Assembly (NCBI RefSeq): GCF_000003815.2
Contig: NC_049987.1
Span: 19,936,614-20,000,613, forward strand
Source of the DNA: Branchiostoma floridae
Taxonomy: Eukaryota; Chordata; Leptocardii; Amphioxiformes; Branchiostomatidae
Length of the DNA stretch: 64,000 bases
Direction of reading: 5' to 3'
The translations under genes and the position numbers were made by a program. A model generated the notes under the pieces. That model ran no database searches and was not told the DNA's origin. It saw only the letters and a program-made list of their open reading frames with translations. Positions 44,077 through 55,639 of this stretch are shown here, piece by piece (position 1 is the stretch's first letter; every line of letters begins with the position of its first letter).

Positions 44077-44237
44077 GTTAACCTATGGGATTGGCCTCGT
44101 TTTCTGTGTATAGCACCAGGCCCGCCACCTCGGGGATTTCCAGTCTCCCTCGGGCTTCGCCCTCGGGGAGACTAGAGACCCCTCAGTGGGCGGGCCTGGT
44201 GCTATACACAGAAACTCGGCCACTCCCATAGGTTAAC
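44077..44237. mobile_element. Near-perfect 50-bp-arm hairpin element
   Basis: The arms 44077-44126 and 44189-44237 pair almost perfectly (GTTAACCTATGGGA...TGTGTATAGCACCAGGCCCG..CC). A second hairpin, AGTCTCCCTCGGG / CCTCGGGGAGACT, fills the middle (44142-44173). The ends GTTAACC/GGTTAAC look like transposon termini. Confidence 0.85.
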
Positions 44238-44924
44238 TATTACTGATCCCTCGGGGGGGTGAGAACTGTGTCCCGACTCGAACGTTTTCATTTGGAACTC
44301 TGCACACTTCCATGTCTTTGGAGCAAACACGGAGCAAAACATCTCATACCACAATTAGACTGTACCACCTGAACTAAATAATCATTTTAACTTAAAACAC
44401 AAACCTTCTATGCCCAAAAATCCAATCAACAACAGTATATCTGAAGATGCTTTGCTTTCTATTGTAAGCACACTCGTTGGTTAGGCCATAGAAAAAAAAT
44501 GTTATCCAAATGCAACCGACGAAACAATTTTTAACGCATTTAAAAATGCAACAAGTGACCGTAGGTAACACACGTAGGTGACGTAATCATAGTTTATATC
44601 GGTTGTGATGTTTACTGTGGTGTGTGACATTATATTGATATCGCATACAGAGCACATCACATTGACTTATACCAAAAGCTTCGTAATTAAAAGCTAACGT
44701 AACTTACGGACAAATGTAAACACAACCCTGTAAGCATCAACAGCAAAATCAGCCTCGAACAAAAGCTTCTTTTCGAAATACAAAATGTTATGGCTGCCAT
44801 CCCTGGATGTGAGCCAGACAATCTTACAACGTTGTGGGTTTTCTAGAACAGTCCTAGATTACCTGGGTAGTGAGTAAAATAGTCTAATACGGCTAGACCT
44901 CGTCCAATTAATGTGGGATCTTGT

Positions 44925-44990
44925 GGCGTAATCGGCAGCGCGTTGGGCTCAGACCCAAGAGGTCCGTATATGCTCCGTTTATGACTGGAA
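44925..44990 (+). other. tRNA-like head (degraded SINE)
   Basis: GTGGCGTAATCGGCAGCGCG matches an A-box region and is followed by a perfect anticodon-type stem (TTGGGCTCAGACCCAA). The B-box is missing, so it is not a tRNA gene. Confidence 0.5.
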
Positions 44991-45101
44991 TCGATTGTTT
45001 GTCACATGTTTGTGCCATTGTGGTAGAAACGATACCATCGTACAGTTGACTATCATCCTTGTTCTTGAGGACAATAGCTATGCCTGCATCCGCTGCTGAT
45101 G

Positions 45102-45377
45102 CGTACCATCGTCCTACCCAGGGACATCCAACGGCGAAACCGCCTGTCTGAATGTACCCTGCTTTCTCAACCGTCAACCTTCATGATTCATGATCTTAAC
45201 ATTATATATGCGAGATCCCTTTTGAAAACTAAAAAGCCAATTCTCTGATTGACTGACAGCCGGTTTGGGGGTGGGGTACGTCCACAGGAACTAAGAGGGA
45301 CGGTTGAGAAAGCAGGGTACATCCAGACAAGCGGTTTCACCGTTGGATGTCCCTGCGTAGGAGGATAATACGTAGAA
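45102..45377. repeat. Inverted repeat, arms about 75 bp, downstream of the LRR gene
   Basis: CAGGGACATCCAACGGCGAA, then CTGAATGTACCCTGCTTTCT..CAACCGTC (45117-45176) is mirrored by GACGGTTGAGAAAGCAGGGT, then CACCGTTGGATGTCCCTG at 45299-45356. The right arm ends about 45 bp before the LRR stop codon on that strand, so the structure lies in the likely 3' UTR and could form an RNA hairpin. Confidence 0.8.
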
Positions 45378-45422
45378 GGTGGTGGGGTCATCACCAGTGT
45401 CGTCATCCGAAATTTACCAGTA

Positions 45423-47648
45423 CTAATGGGGAACTGATACTGGTCTTGGCGCGCCGTTGCCTGTCTCGGCTGAGACTGTTCTGTGGAGAGAGACATCGAT
45501 GGGAAGTGATGACGGTCGTCTTCGGCCTCGAATGGAGTCGGCGTCTGGAATTTCCCAACAGAGATGAGCTTCGTCAAGTTCATCTGGTGTTGACTGGCGA
45601 GTTGAGTTCGCGAGGGCGTCTGGGATTTCCCAGTAATGGAGACTGCCGCTCTCGTCTGATGTCGGCTGGCGAGTGGTGTTCACGAGTGTGCCCGAAATTT
45701 TCCGACGGGTGTCGATTTCATCCGAATTCGGTCGGAGAGCACAGTCGACTGGGTTGTCCGGTATTTCCCAATAATGGGGAGTGTCGGGTTCTCCCGATGT
45801 CGATCGGTTAGTGGAACCTACGAGAGCGTCCGGGATCTCCCAGTAGTGCGGGGCGTCGAATGACGTTGACCTCGGCTTATGATGCGACCTCCCACGGGCG
45901 CCTGTTCTGTTCTGATTTGCAAAATTAGGCTCTGAATATTGCCGTTGAAGATGCGTGCATCTGTAAAGCCTGTCAAAGATTCGCAAGTTCTGAAGCGGAA
46001 CAACTGGAAGTGACGACTGTCTGGTTCTTCTATTTCTGTCTTCCGTGGATACAGTCGTACTCGGTCCATCATTGTTCCGTACAGCCAGACGCCGTCTTCT
46101 ATGCAGGTAGGCCGGGACAAGTCCTAAAACAAACAGCCCTGTCGCGACCAGCGTCAAAATTGAACTTATAGTGATATGTTGTTTTCCAGACAGGTCATCA
46201 TGTACCACAGTCACCATGGTATTAGTGGTTGTAAGTACTGCAGTGGTATTGGTTTGGGGGTACATTTTGCCCGAGATGATTTCTGTGGGATCGACTTGAA
46301 ACGAAGAGATGTATACTTTATCTGGGCCAAGCGAAAGACAGGTCACATTCAAGTTTTCTGTGTCTTGACTGGTCTTATTCTCTTTAATGATTCCTTCTGT
46401 ATTGTTCCACTTGTTTCCCGTCTTTGGTGACTGCTCATCGAATACAAGCGCCACCGTCTCATTTGTGAGATTTCTGAGGGTCTCGGTATCCATGGTTACA
46501 ACACCAATGTTAACACGATCACTCACTGGCAACCTAATTCTTTTTTCGTGATTCCAAGCAAGAGAACACTGATCTTTAGGAGATGCCCCTGATTTAGACG
46601 AAACAAGAACAAATGGTGACACGACCACTGCTGTCTTTGACGGAGTCATTGTTCTAGACGACAACCAACAAGGCGTATACCCAAAAATGTAATCTACGGA
46701 TCCCTGCTCCTTCCATCGTATGTGATATTCGTTCTCTTGGCCGGTGTAAATTGCACAGAAAAGGTAACTCTCTATAACAGCAGTTACATCTAGTCTGAGA
46801 GCACTTACATGAACCATGAGGCTCCACCGTTTTGTCGCATCAGAATCGCCCTGGGTGTTTGAGAGTTTTACATTCACCGTTGACATGGCGTCATAGTTCA
46901 AACCGCGAAATATTTCCGCACTCAGACTTGCCAGAACCAACTTGTTCCTATTTAAGTCCAAGATTCGGAGCTGCTTGAAAGATCTGAAGGCACCATCAGG
47001 GATTGTTTCAATGTGATTTAAACCCAGAATAAGTTCCCTCAGCATAGCAAGTCCCAGAAAACTAGATTGGTCTACATACGTTAGCTGGTTCCCCCAAAGT
47101 ACCAATTCCAGAAGACCTGTGAGGGTTCGGAAACAGCCCAATTCTAGGTGTGCAATTTTGTTGTGCGAGAGAGACAAAGTACGGAGATGTTCAAACACAA
47201 CAGATAAACCTGTGAACCAGTTTGTTTTTACTTCAGTCAGGTTATTGAAATCCAAGTGCAACTTCCTCAGTGCGGAAAGGTTTGCAAAGGTGTCCTGTTC
47301 TATGCCCGTAATGTCGGTATCGACCAGAGCAAGGTACTGCAATTTTGTCGGCTCGGCTATGGGTAACTTTGCCGCCGAGAGGACACCGAACGGAACGCCC
47401 CTCACCCCTACCCAATTTGGCTGGCGAAAACATGAAACTTCAGGGAGAGGATTTGAGCCTTTTGAGGCATGATCGCAAGTAATACAAGGATGGTTGACGT
47501 TTCTAGTCTTGAACCAACTGTCCCGAAACTGTAGACGGCCGTCGGAACAGCTTACCCAGCTGCATGTGGGGGGATAAGTATCCATCGTGGCATGTGCGAC
47601 ACTAAACAACAGCAACCATACCTTCAGAGCGCTAAGGCGACGTTCCAT
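45423..47648 (-). CDS. LRR single-pass membrane receptor with HYWEIPD tail repeats
   Basis: A 741-residue protein in one open frame. Residues 1-20 are a leader (MERRLSALKVWLLLFSVAHA). A Cys-bearing N-cap occupies 29-73. At least six LRRs lie at about 100-250 (LQYLALVDTDITGIEQDTF, LRTLSLSHNKIAHLELGCF, LRILDLNRNKLVLA). A region at 255-485 with several Cys and N-glycosylation sites is not recognised (no Ig signature). The transmembrane helix is at about 491-513, followed by HRRRR as stop-transfer. The tail has HYWEIPD at 601, 625 and 671 and HLCWEIPD at 695, spaced 23-24 residues, with one eroded copy near 648. LRR ectodomains bind protein or microbial ligands. The Tyr-Trp-Glu-Ile core resembles a Src-family SH2 site (Ile at +3), so phosphotyrosine signalling is inferred. 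There is no TIR domain, so it is not a Toll-like receptor. Confidence 0.9.
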   Translation of the reverse strand: MERRLSALKVWLLLFSVAHATMDTYPPTCSWVSCSDGRLQFRDSWFKTRNVNHPCITCDHASKGSNPLPEVSCFRQPNWVGVRGVPFGVLSAAKLPIAEPTKLQYLALVDTDITGIEQDTFANLSALRKLHLDFNNLTEVKTNWFTGLSVVFEHLRTLSLSHNKIAHLELGCFRTLTGLLELVLWGNQLTYVDQSSFLGLAMLRELILGLNHIETIPDGAFRSFKQLRILDLNRNKLVLASLSAEIFRGLNYDAMSTVNVKLSNTQGDSDATKRWSLMVHVSALRLDVTAVIESYLFCAIYTGQENEYHIRWKEQGSVDYIFGYTPCWLSSRTMTPSKTAVVVSPFVLVSSKSGASPKDQCSLAWNHEKRIRLPVSDRVNIGVVTMDTETLRNLTNETVALVFDEQSPKTGNKWNNTEGIIKENKTSQDTENLNVTCLSLGPDKVYISSFQVDPTEIISGKMYPQTNTTAVLTTTNTMVTVVHDDLSGKQHITISSILTLVATGLFVLGLVPAYLHRRRRLAVRNNDGPSTTVSTEDRNRRTRQSSLPVVPLQNLRIFDRLYRCTHLQRQYSEPNFANQNRTGARGRSHHKPRSTSFDAPHYWEIPDALVGSTNRSTSGEPDTPHYWEIPDNPVDCALRPNSDEIDTRRKISGTLVNTTRQPTSDESGSLHYWEIPDALANSTRQSTPDELDEAHLCWEIPDADSIRGRRRPSSLPIDVSLHRTVSAETGNGAPRPVSVPH
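45540..45848 (-). repeat. Coding about 70-bp tandem repeat (HYWEIPD units)
   Basis: Five in-frame units of 23-24 codons. Four keep WEIPD and the middle one is eroded to RRKISG. The unit tails share S-T-x-x-E-x-D. Confidence 0.9.
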
Positions 47649-48561
47649 GACGCTTTGTTGACGTTTTCGGTGCGTATCCCTAAGATCTTGTACAGTTCGA
47701 AAGGCGTTGCGGCCAGAGTGTTGGAAATATGGTTTCTGCGCTGGGCTTGTTTCTCAAGTGCTGAACTCTCGCGACAAGCCCCTTGTTAAAAACGCACAAG
47801 TTGAATAAATCATACCTTTTTTTTTCTTCGGGAGATTGCCTGGACATCCAATTTGCGTTAGCGTGACGGCACGAAATAGAGCAGACATTAATTGGTTAAA
47901 AATAAAAAGCGACAGAACTAATGCCCAAATATGGATCCAATCAATCTACAAGAGGGGAATTCTTAGAAACATAAATAAAAAGTACCGTGTTTCCAGAATT
48001 TTATGTAATACTATGCATGTGACTGTCGGTTATAGACCATATAGGTGAAAACCAATCCAAGCCTTTTAATGTCTGACACAAAATTTTCGAAAAAGCTTGT
48101 CTAAAATTGGGATTTTTACACATCAGCAACAAAGCTCATGCCTCCTTTGAACTTGCATCTATATTAGTATTATCAGTATTATAGAAAAGGTGGGAAACTT
48201 TGTTATCCACTGTCTCAGGAAAAGTTGAACCCAACAAGTTACAGTTTAGTGTTAGCTTTTAGACTAAACTAGTCATACTCCATACTGTTCTACACTATTT
48301 GTATACTTTCATGTTGACTGCAATTAGCCATCGGACAAGAATTTGCAACAATCTATTACTATTAATCGTTGCCAAACAATAAAGTATCAGATTTCAAACC
48401 GGTATGGGGAATCAGGGTGTTTATTGCTAAAATTATATTTCTGTTATAGACAGAATATATGTGACACGTTAAAAACATGTACATGTACCTCATAAACATC
48501 TTCCACTAGTCTTAGTATCGACTGGTTCTACATCTAAATTCTAATTTGTATTTGCATTGTA
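47649..48561. other. Upstream flank of the LRR gene
   Basis: Probable promoter region for the minus-strand LRR gene. No coding exon recognised; AT-rich beyond 47.8 kb. Confidence 0.4.
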
Positions 48562-48808
48562 AAGGTGCAATCTCACTGCACTTGCGCCAAGCTTGCGTCA
48601 CTACGGAGTTCGTTCACTGCGTCCTTTTTTTTCGTATTTTCTCCGATTTAGTATATTTTAGATATTGCGTAATAGGTAAACGTATGACTTAGAAGACGAC
48701 AATATACAAAAAAGTAAGAAAACTAGTTCTTTATCTCTGAAATTCGCTTAGTATCTCTTAAACCCCAAAGTGACGCAAGCAAGACGCAAGTGCAGTGAGA
48801 GTGCACCT
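48562..48808. mobile_element. MITE family A copy, 247 bp
   Basis: AAGGTGCAATCTCACTGCAC at the left and GTGCAGTGAGAGTGCACCT at the right, with the shared interior (TTTAGATATTGCGTAATAGG, GACTTAGAAGACGAC). Same length as the copy at 26908-27154. Confidence 0.9.
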
Positions 48809-48889
48809 CAACGCTAACGAATTGAACAATGCCGTGAAACATATACATAATAGAAGATGGCGTGCAGAACTACTCTATCCTTCTTAGTA

Positions 48890-49115
48890 TTACCTGCCCG
48901 AACTGTGTGAAATAACCGCTGCGGGCGAAAAAGGAGAACGCAAATGGGGAGAATCCAATTTGTCGGCGAGACCATCTATAATTAAAGGGATGGTACTCTC
49001 CATCAAAGTTTTATACGGGTTGCGGTGACATAACCACAGTATAGAGTTGCCCTGTGCCCACGTGGGGCGACCCTGATCACGCAATACCCATGTAAAGGCA
49101 CGTGGGAATATATTA
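48890..49115. other. GC-richer unique island, candidate conserved noncoding element
   Basis: A unique, moderately GC-rich block of 225 bp in AT-rich DNA. A 94-codon minus-strand frame overlaps it but has no recognisable domain or splice pattern. Confidence 0.2.
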
Positions 49116-49689
49116 TGTTTCAACTCATATCTTTTGTCTGGTACGACTATACTTTTTCGCTTTAAATACTCCACAGAATTTTTTTTTACGAAATTGTTAC
49201 GCTTACATTTATTTTGATACTCCAGGCTTCGTAGTTAACCCAAAAATTTATAATATTTGCATGGCTTTACCTATATCAGTAAGAAATATAATAGCTTACA
49301 CTGGCAAACATAAACATTAATCTTACTCAATAAATACATGGCATTTCATCTTTGAAAAATACGAGAATAAGGCTCATACAAAGGAGTTAACTACATTTTT
49401 TTCACTCTTTAAAAAAAAGCTGACTAGTTATAACGTTACTGCATGAAATTGAAATATATGCATTTCTATGGAGTTTGCGTTTACCTTTACACCGGCAGTA
49501 CCATAATAAGAAAAAAAAGAACCAAAATTCAGTTTGGCTTACTCTGACTGATCCCTAAAACGCTACCAAAACAAATCTTGTTTTTCTAAATGTTAGTTTC
49601 ACTGTTTTTCCAAATATGCACACAATCTTTTACATATTATAATACAAGTCGAATTATCCATAACATACATTAAGAACAAGAATTTTTCT

Positions 49690-50080
49690 GATGATTTTAG
49701 TTTCATTTTTTCCATGTCAATATTCGCTCCAATGAAAGCCCGCCAGTGATTTGTTGACTGGCCCGGGTACCGTTGCCAAAGATGTTGTTTTTTTTATCAA
49801 TTTTAGTTTCACTGTTTTCTTGTCCATGTCAATATTCAATACTCTGAAAGCCCAGGTGATGATTCCTCCTGGTGCCGTTGCCAAAAAAAAAATTGTCTAT
49901 CTAAATTTTAGTTTCACTTTCTTTTTGTCCATGTCAATATTCGCTGTTCTGAAAGCCCGCCAGTGATGTGATGATTCCTTCGGGTGCAGTTGCCAAAAAA
50001 TGTTTTTCTTAATTTTAGTTTCACTGTTGCTTTTCCATGTAAATATTCGCTCCTCTTTCAGCCCGCCAGTGATGTGATGG
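49690..50080. repeat. About 105-bp tandem repeat, four copies
   Basis: The unit contains TTTTAGTTTCACTGTTTT, CCATGTCAATATTCGCTC, GAAAGCCCGCCAGTGATGTG and GGGTGCCGTTGCCAAAAA. TTTTAGTTTCA starts near 49696, 49802, 49905 and 50016. It runs into a GC-rich island at 50080. Confidence 0.9.
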
Positions 50081-50245
50081 TTCCCCCGGGTGCCGTTCCG
50101 GACAGCAGTAAGTACTCGGTAATTAATAGCCCGACATGAAAGCAGAGATAGCAGCAGAAATCTGAGCCGTCCTGCGGGAATTAAGATAATGGAGTCGGCT
50201 ACGGGGCGATGTAACAAGTTAGCGGAGGCCTTTCCCCCAGGCATC
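50080..50245. other. GC-rich unique island, candidate conserved noncoding element
   Basis: A unique block containing GGTAATTAATAGC and GGGAATTAAGATAATGGAG, homeodomain-like TAAT cores in a GC-rich setting. It lies between two unrelated tandem arrays. No coding signal. Confidence 0.25.
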
Positions 50246-50277
50246 GTGTGAGGAATTCAATTCGCGCTTCAATCAGA

Positions 50278-50760
50278 ACGCCTGTTAGGAGGAGGGTAGA
50301 AGGGCCGGGAGCTACTGGAGTTCAATCGGCGGGTTCGTCAGATCTTATTGGGGTTTCTCTCAACTACCGCTGGCGTTTGGGATTCTATTTTCCACGGCAC
50401 AGACGGTATTTAAGTGTTGTGGGACAGTTCTCTCAAGGTAAAAACTGATATTTTGCTTAACGTTATTTTTCTAACGTTAAGTGTTGCTTGATACTGTTTG
50501 CACCAACGCCTGTTAGCAGGAGGGTAGAAGGGCCGGGAGCTACTGGAGTTCAATCGACGGGTTCATCAGATTTTATTGGGGGTTTTCAACTACGTTACTG
50601 GCGTTTAGGAGAGGGAGTCTATTTCTCACAGCGCAGACGGTATACTGAAGTGTTGTGGGACTGTTCTCTCAAGGTAAAGATTGATTTTTTGCTAAACGTT
50701 ATTTGTCTAACATTATGACTCTGAGGTGTTGCTTTGTACTGTTTTGCAGCAACGCTATAT
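50278..50760. repeat. About 229-bp tandem duplication
   Basis: CGCCTGTTAG.AGGAGGGTAG and AAGGGCCGGGAGCTACTGGA, then GTTCAATCG.CGGGTTC, TCTCAAGGTAAA and AACGTTATTT occur twice (50278 and 50507 onward) with about 90% identity by eye. Confidence 0.9.
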
Positions 50761-51349
50761 ATACCATGTGAAATTTTATGAAAGAACAGTCTTTGTCGGC
50801 GCCTGGCTTAAGGAAGGTCCTGGCAATACATATTTCGATAGTATTATTCATGCTATAAAGGTATGCAATTTATTACTGTTTATCTTGCTCTTGTGATAAG
50901 CAGTTTTCGTATGTTTAAGGTGTTCACTATCATAGCCCATTTTCTTCTGTCGCCCAAAGACAACATTTAAAAAAGCGCTTTTTGCTTGTGTATAGTGTGT
51001 ATATACATTTACTGTCACTGATGAAAAATGCAGGTTTTCTGATGTTTTTACACGTAGAGCTGGCTTATACCAAATAAGATAATAAAGCTAAAACCATGCT
51101 ATGAGTTGTATATACGGTAACGTGACATGTTGTAATGTATCTTGTAGGCTGGATGCGACGGGCGGAAATATGAGAATGTATTGCATGGAAAGAAAAGATT
51201 TGGATCCCTCAAATGATTCCAAATGAGTATGGCAAGCGTCGTGCATTTACAACGCTTCCAGTGCTATAAATTCCTATTTTCAAAGCACGCTTATAATTAT
51301 ATTTCAGCCATACCATAGGTATGGTGAAATATATTGTATTCGTAATGTT

Positions 51350-51351
<2 letters not shown>

Positions 51352-51383
<32 letters not shown>
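51352..51383. repeat. (TTTC)n microsatellite
   Basis: About eight TTTC units near the left end of the giant inverted repeat. The mirror position on the right (59978-60003) holds a GAAA run, so it belongs to the element. Confidence 0.9.
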
Positions 51384-51384
<1 letters not shown>

Positions 51385-51479
51385 CCTGTCAAATCTTCAG
51401 AACACGGTATCTCCGTTGTTCCTCAACCGAATGACTTGAAATTTGGTACAAGGGTAGAGTGGGCCAATACCCTCGGACG

Positions 51480-52100
51480 TTTTTTTCATTTTTTCCATAT
51501 CTGTCTCTTAAATGATTTTATTAAGGTTTTTTGGTCATCTTAAGACCAAAACTGTATATTTGTGCCCCCTGTACCCTGGTATTACAACCAAATGAGCTGA
51601 AATTTGACAGAGATGTGCCTTGATAATGCCCCCATATAAATTCGATAACACTTTTGGTGTACAGTACAACAAAATGCTTATTTTTGCGATTTTTTGACCA
51701 ATTTTTTACCAAAAAAGGACACTTTTGGCCCCTGTACCCTGGTATTACAACCGAATGAGCTGAAATTTGACAGAGATGTGCCTTGATAATGCCCCTATAT
51801 AAATTCAATAACACTTTTGGTGTACAGTACAGCAAAATGCTTATTTTTGCGATTTTTTTTACCAATTTTTGACCAAAAAAGGACACTTTTGGCTCCTGTA
51901 CCTTGGTATTGCAACCGAATGAGCTGAAATTTGACAGAGATGTGCCTTGATAATGCCCCTATATAAATTCAATAACACTTTTGGTGTACAGTGCAACAAA
52001 ATGCTTATTTTTGCGATTTTTGGCCAATTTTTGACCAAAAAAGGACACTTTTGGCTCCTGTACCCTGGTATTACAATTAAATGACCTGAAATTTGGTATA
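51480..52100. repeat. About 150-bp tandem array, left arm
   Basis: Unit: CCTGTACCCTGGTATTACAA, CCGAATGAGCTGAAATTTGA, CAGAGATGTGCCTTGATAAT, AAATTCAATAACACTTTTGG and TGTACAGTACAACAAAATGC. Three good copies plus a diverged one. Stop-free frames across it are repeat artefacts. Confidence 0.93.
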
Positions 52101-53420
52101 GATAGGCATTAGATACTTGGTAACAAGATTCAAGTAAAATTTTTGACATAAACAACTTTAAAATGATTAATTTTGGCACTTTTCTGAGGGGAAATTTGTT
52201 TTCTTTTGGCCTCCTGACGTGACCTTCCGTGACCCCGCACAGAGCCACACCTGTGCGCGTCAACCGGACAGTTAATTGAATCAAAGACCTAGCCAATCAG
52301 CGAAGAGGAGGCCAAAGGCTAATTAATATTCATAAGCGGGGCCTCATGATCCCGTATATAGCAGTGTTCCCGCCAGAGGGAGCGAAGCCCGCCTAAGGCT
52401 CTCGCATTTTAGACTATTCAGAAGGCTTTATATTGTATCAGTTCTTAGGGGCATATCTATGATAATCGCAGCAGTCACTTAACTTCTCTTCAGGAGTTTA
52501 GCGTAACACTATTTCAGGTCAAACCGTCAAAGGCAACTAAAAACAAACTTTAACGTTACTGAGTTCAACAGTACTTATAACTTGTTATCCGAAGTTGAAA
52601 CGCTAGCGATGATATTTTCGCTGCGCTGTTACGTTAGCTCCGTGCGACTGTTGTTGACGGTCTTATAACGGTATATTTTGCACCCTGTACCCTGGTATGA
52701 GTAACATTTGGTATAGATAGGCATAAGATAGTTGGTAAAATGATCCAAGTAAAATTTTTGGCATAAAGTACTGTAAAAGGCTTAATTACAGCACTTTTTT
52801 TAGGGGAAATTGGTTTTCTTTCGTTCTCCATGCCATGACCTTTCGGACGTTCACCCCACAGAGCCGACATCTGCACCTGCGTCTAGCCGGCAGGAAGAGT
52901 TAATTCAATTAATGGTTCAGCCAATCAGCGAAGAGGAAAGCGAAGGCTAATTAATATTCATAAGCGGGACCACACAATACGTTAACTTGAAGACTCAGGC
53001 CGTACAGACTTCTCGCCAGGATTTTTTCAAAGCGTCGGACAGGGGTCCGGGGGCCTCCGAATGTCCCTGGCGGGGTCCAGGGGCAGGGCCACTGTGGGGG
53101 GGACCCAGGTGGGCGAAGCCCCCCGGAAGCTCTTGCATTTTAGACTATTGAGAAGGCTTCTTTTAGCAGTTTTTTTAGGGCCATATCTACGATAATCGTA
53201 GCAGTCACTTCTCTTCAGCAGTTTGACTTTAAAATATTTCGGGTCAAAGCTTCAAAGACAACTAAAACCTCATAAACAACAAACTTTACTTAGGCTAGCT
53301 CAACAGTATACAAAAATATTGTACGGGTTGCCATCCTTAGTTGAAGCGCTTATTTATAGCGCTAGTATCTTCGCTGCGCCGTTAGCCGCCGTGCGACTTT
53401 TGTTGACGGTCTGATATCCC
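52060..53420. repeat. About 620-bp direct duplication
   Basis: The segment from the CCTGTACCCTGGTAT block through AGCCAATCAGCGAAGAGG..A, CTAATTAATATTCATAAGCG, CATTTTAGACTATT.AGAAGG and GTGCGACT.TTGTTGACGGTC occurs twice (about 52060-52670 and 52680-53420). The second copy holds a G-rich insertion (53040-53110). Confidence 0.85.
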
Positions 53421-54665
53421 TACGTCGCCGCCTCGCTGATATTCCCACGGACATGCTTCAAGAAAAATACCCAGCAAAAAACGCTGTTCTGCGTCAAATT
53501 CTATTCTATAAAACATGTGGGACTCAGTTTTACAGTCTAAATATTTTGTAGAAGCACCGCTGTAGGAAAGAAGGTCCAAGCAATGTAAAACATCACGTAG
53601 CATGAAGTTCGCTGTCAACTGGCACACAGCACATGACTGTTTGAAACTCTAAGTCTAATCAACAGCCATGTTTGATTGATAGCCGGCGGTCCTTTGATGA
53701 AGTCGGCGAAAGGTGCGTTAGTTAGAAAATCTGCGTTTAGTTTTGATACGTAATTATAAGTTAGACAGTGGCGAGAATGATTATTTTCTCATCAATATTT
53801 CTCTTCAGAATTATTTGAACTTAATTGTACATCTAAACAATTGGCTTACCTGTGCAATGTTTATATGATTAATGATCAGTGTACTGAAATCATGTGTAAC
53901 GTATGGCTCCTAGTCAATAGATCAGCATTTTCTCTATAGTGACCACCTGTCTATAGTGGCCACATTTCCTAGTGCTGTTGTTGTTTGACATAAACTTTGA
54001 ACATTTAAATTGTAAGTAACTTTAAACTGCCAGAGTTTCAGCCCAATAAAACACTCTCAGCGCCAGGGTATGAACAGACTGACCAGACAGACGAAAATAA
54101 ATCCTCGAACAAGGTTCAATCGTATCTTCCGGGTCTGGCAGGAAGTTGTTAAACTAAAATAAGAATAGGCTCGATGGCTGATTGCATACAAAGTAAAACA
54201 GTTTAACAGTTTTACAGCTTGAAGAAAACAAACGCTCCTACAGTACCTGCACCTGCTTGATAATTATTAAATCGTATGCCCTACTTGAATAAAAAAAGTT
54301 CACTGCAATAATAAATGTACCCACATCACAAGGAGCTTATACTTTTTTAAACTTACACCTAGTTATCGTACTGAAAATTGTTAATGACATTACATGAAGT
54401 CATTCAACAATTTTCAGTCATGATGAAAATTTTCTGAATGGAAGGTGTGATTATTGTCATTTTCTGAAAAATAGAAGCAAGCTCTGTTTTTACCTGGAAT
54501 CAATTCACAATACCAGTCCACTTTGGGGGATAATGTACTGTTAAGAGGATGTTCCATTTTTGCGCAGGGGTGATTTGGAACAGTCCAATGTTGCGTGGGA
54601 AGGGGTATGGCTGAAATATGCTGTATTTGCTCTTAAGCAAATGTCGGCCTTTCTAGTTAAGATAT

Positions 54666-55635
54666 GTTTCCTTTTGCTGTTCCTCATGTATCACAGACTT
54701 TCTGCTTATTTCTTTGTTTTAGATTAGCTTTATTTTATGTAACGTTTGATCTCAAAAAACTTTAAATGCTGGTCAAGTATAAAAGCTATATTAGAGTATA
54801 GCAGATTACTACTAGGAATATAATACATAGCTCAGACATAAATGAAGTTCTGGTGGCCTGAGAAAACCCCCACAATGGTTGAAGGTTAAAAATCAGGAAA
54901 AATGACATCTTACCCTAGGAAAATATAGTTACAATATTATCTACAATGTCGGACAAGCTTTAGAACTAATACTTATTTACGAAATTGTCATGAAAATCAT
55001 CAATCATTGTATTTTTTGGGTGATGTAAAGATTTTGAGACTGATATTCACACTGCTAATATTCTTGGTCATCATATGAAAACGAGTCGCGTTTCTCAAGT
55101 AAAAGTATTTTTACTTTAATTCTAAGGACTGGACATATCTGCAAATGTAAATTTTTCGCTGATTTGTTTCTTAGTAAAAAAAAGAGACAAAACTGCATCA
55201 GATCTCTAAACAATTACAAACATACGCTGCTTTTTGTCCTTTTCTTCTAGAGTTGAAATCCACAACATATACATCTAAAATGACCATCATCTAGTCTAAA
55301 TGAAGCATTTAAATTTGACATCGTTACACTATTCGTGTTATTCTAAAGCTTATCTTTGATGCATTAGTAGGTTAATCTACCCGCAAGAAACACATAAAAT
55401 TTTCACGAAGAATTTGCACGGAAGATTCACCATTTGGGCGACAGTTGAGAAAGTAAATCCTTTCACGCTTGTTGATTGGACTACGTGATTTGAATCCTCA
55501 ACCGTCAAGACAAACCCCACGGCGCGAAAAGTGAGTCGAACAAAATCACCAAAACTCCCACGTATTTAAATAATGCAAGGTGGGGGGGGGGGGGGCATAA
55601 CGGTATTTGATTTGTTTAAAGCTTTTCTCTCCCCT
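54666..55635. other. AT-rich core of the giant inverted repeat
   Basis: No gene, repeat or transposase is recognised. A G-run of 14 is at about 55583-55596. Confidence 0.4.
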
Positions 55636-55639
55636 GACA

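Noticed and set aside
44908..45583. Minus-strand frames downstream of and overlapping the LRR receptor gene
   Set aside because: One lies in the inverted repeat and tRNA-like sequence; the other is a shifted-frame shadow of the receptor tail.
51521..52296. Minus-strand frames of 121 and 145 codons, and the frame at 59525-59818
   Set aside because: The repeated peptide blocks come from the 150-bp tandem unit; the same peptide appears from both arms of the inverted repeat, as expected for noncoding repeats.
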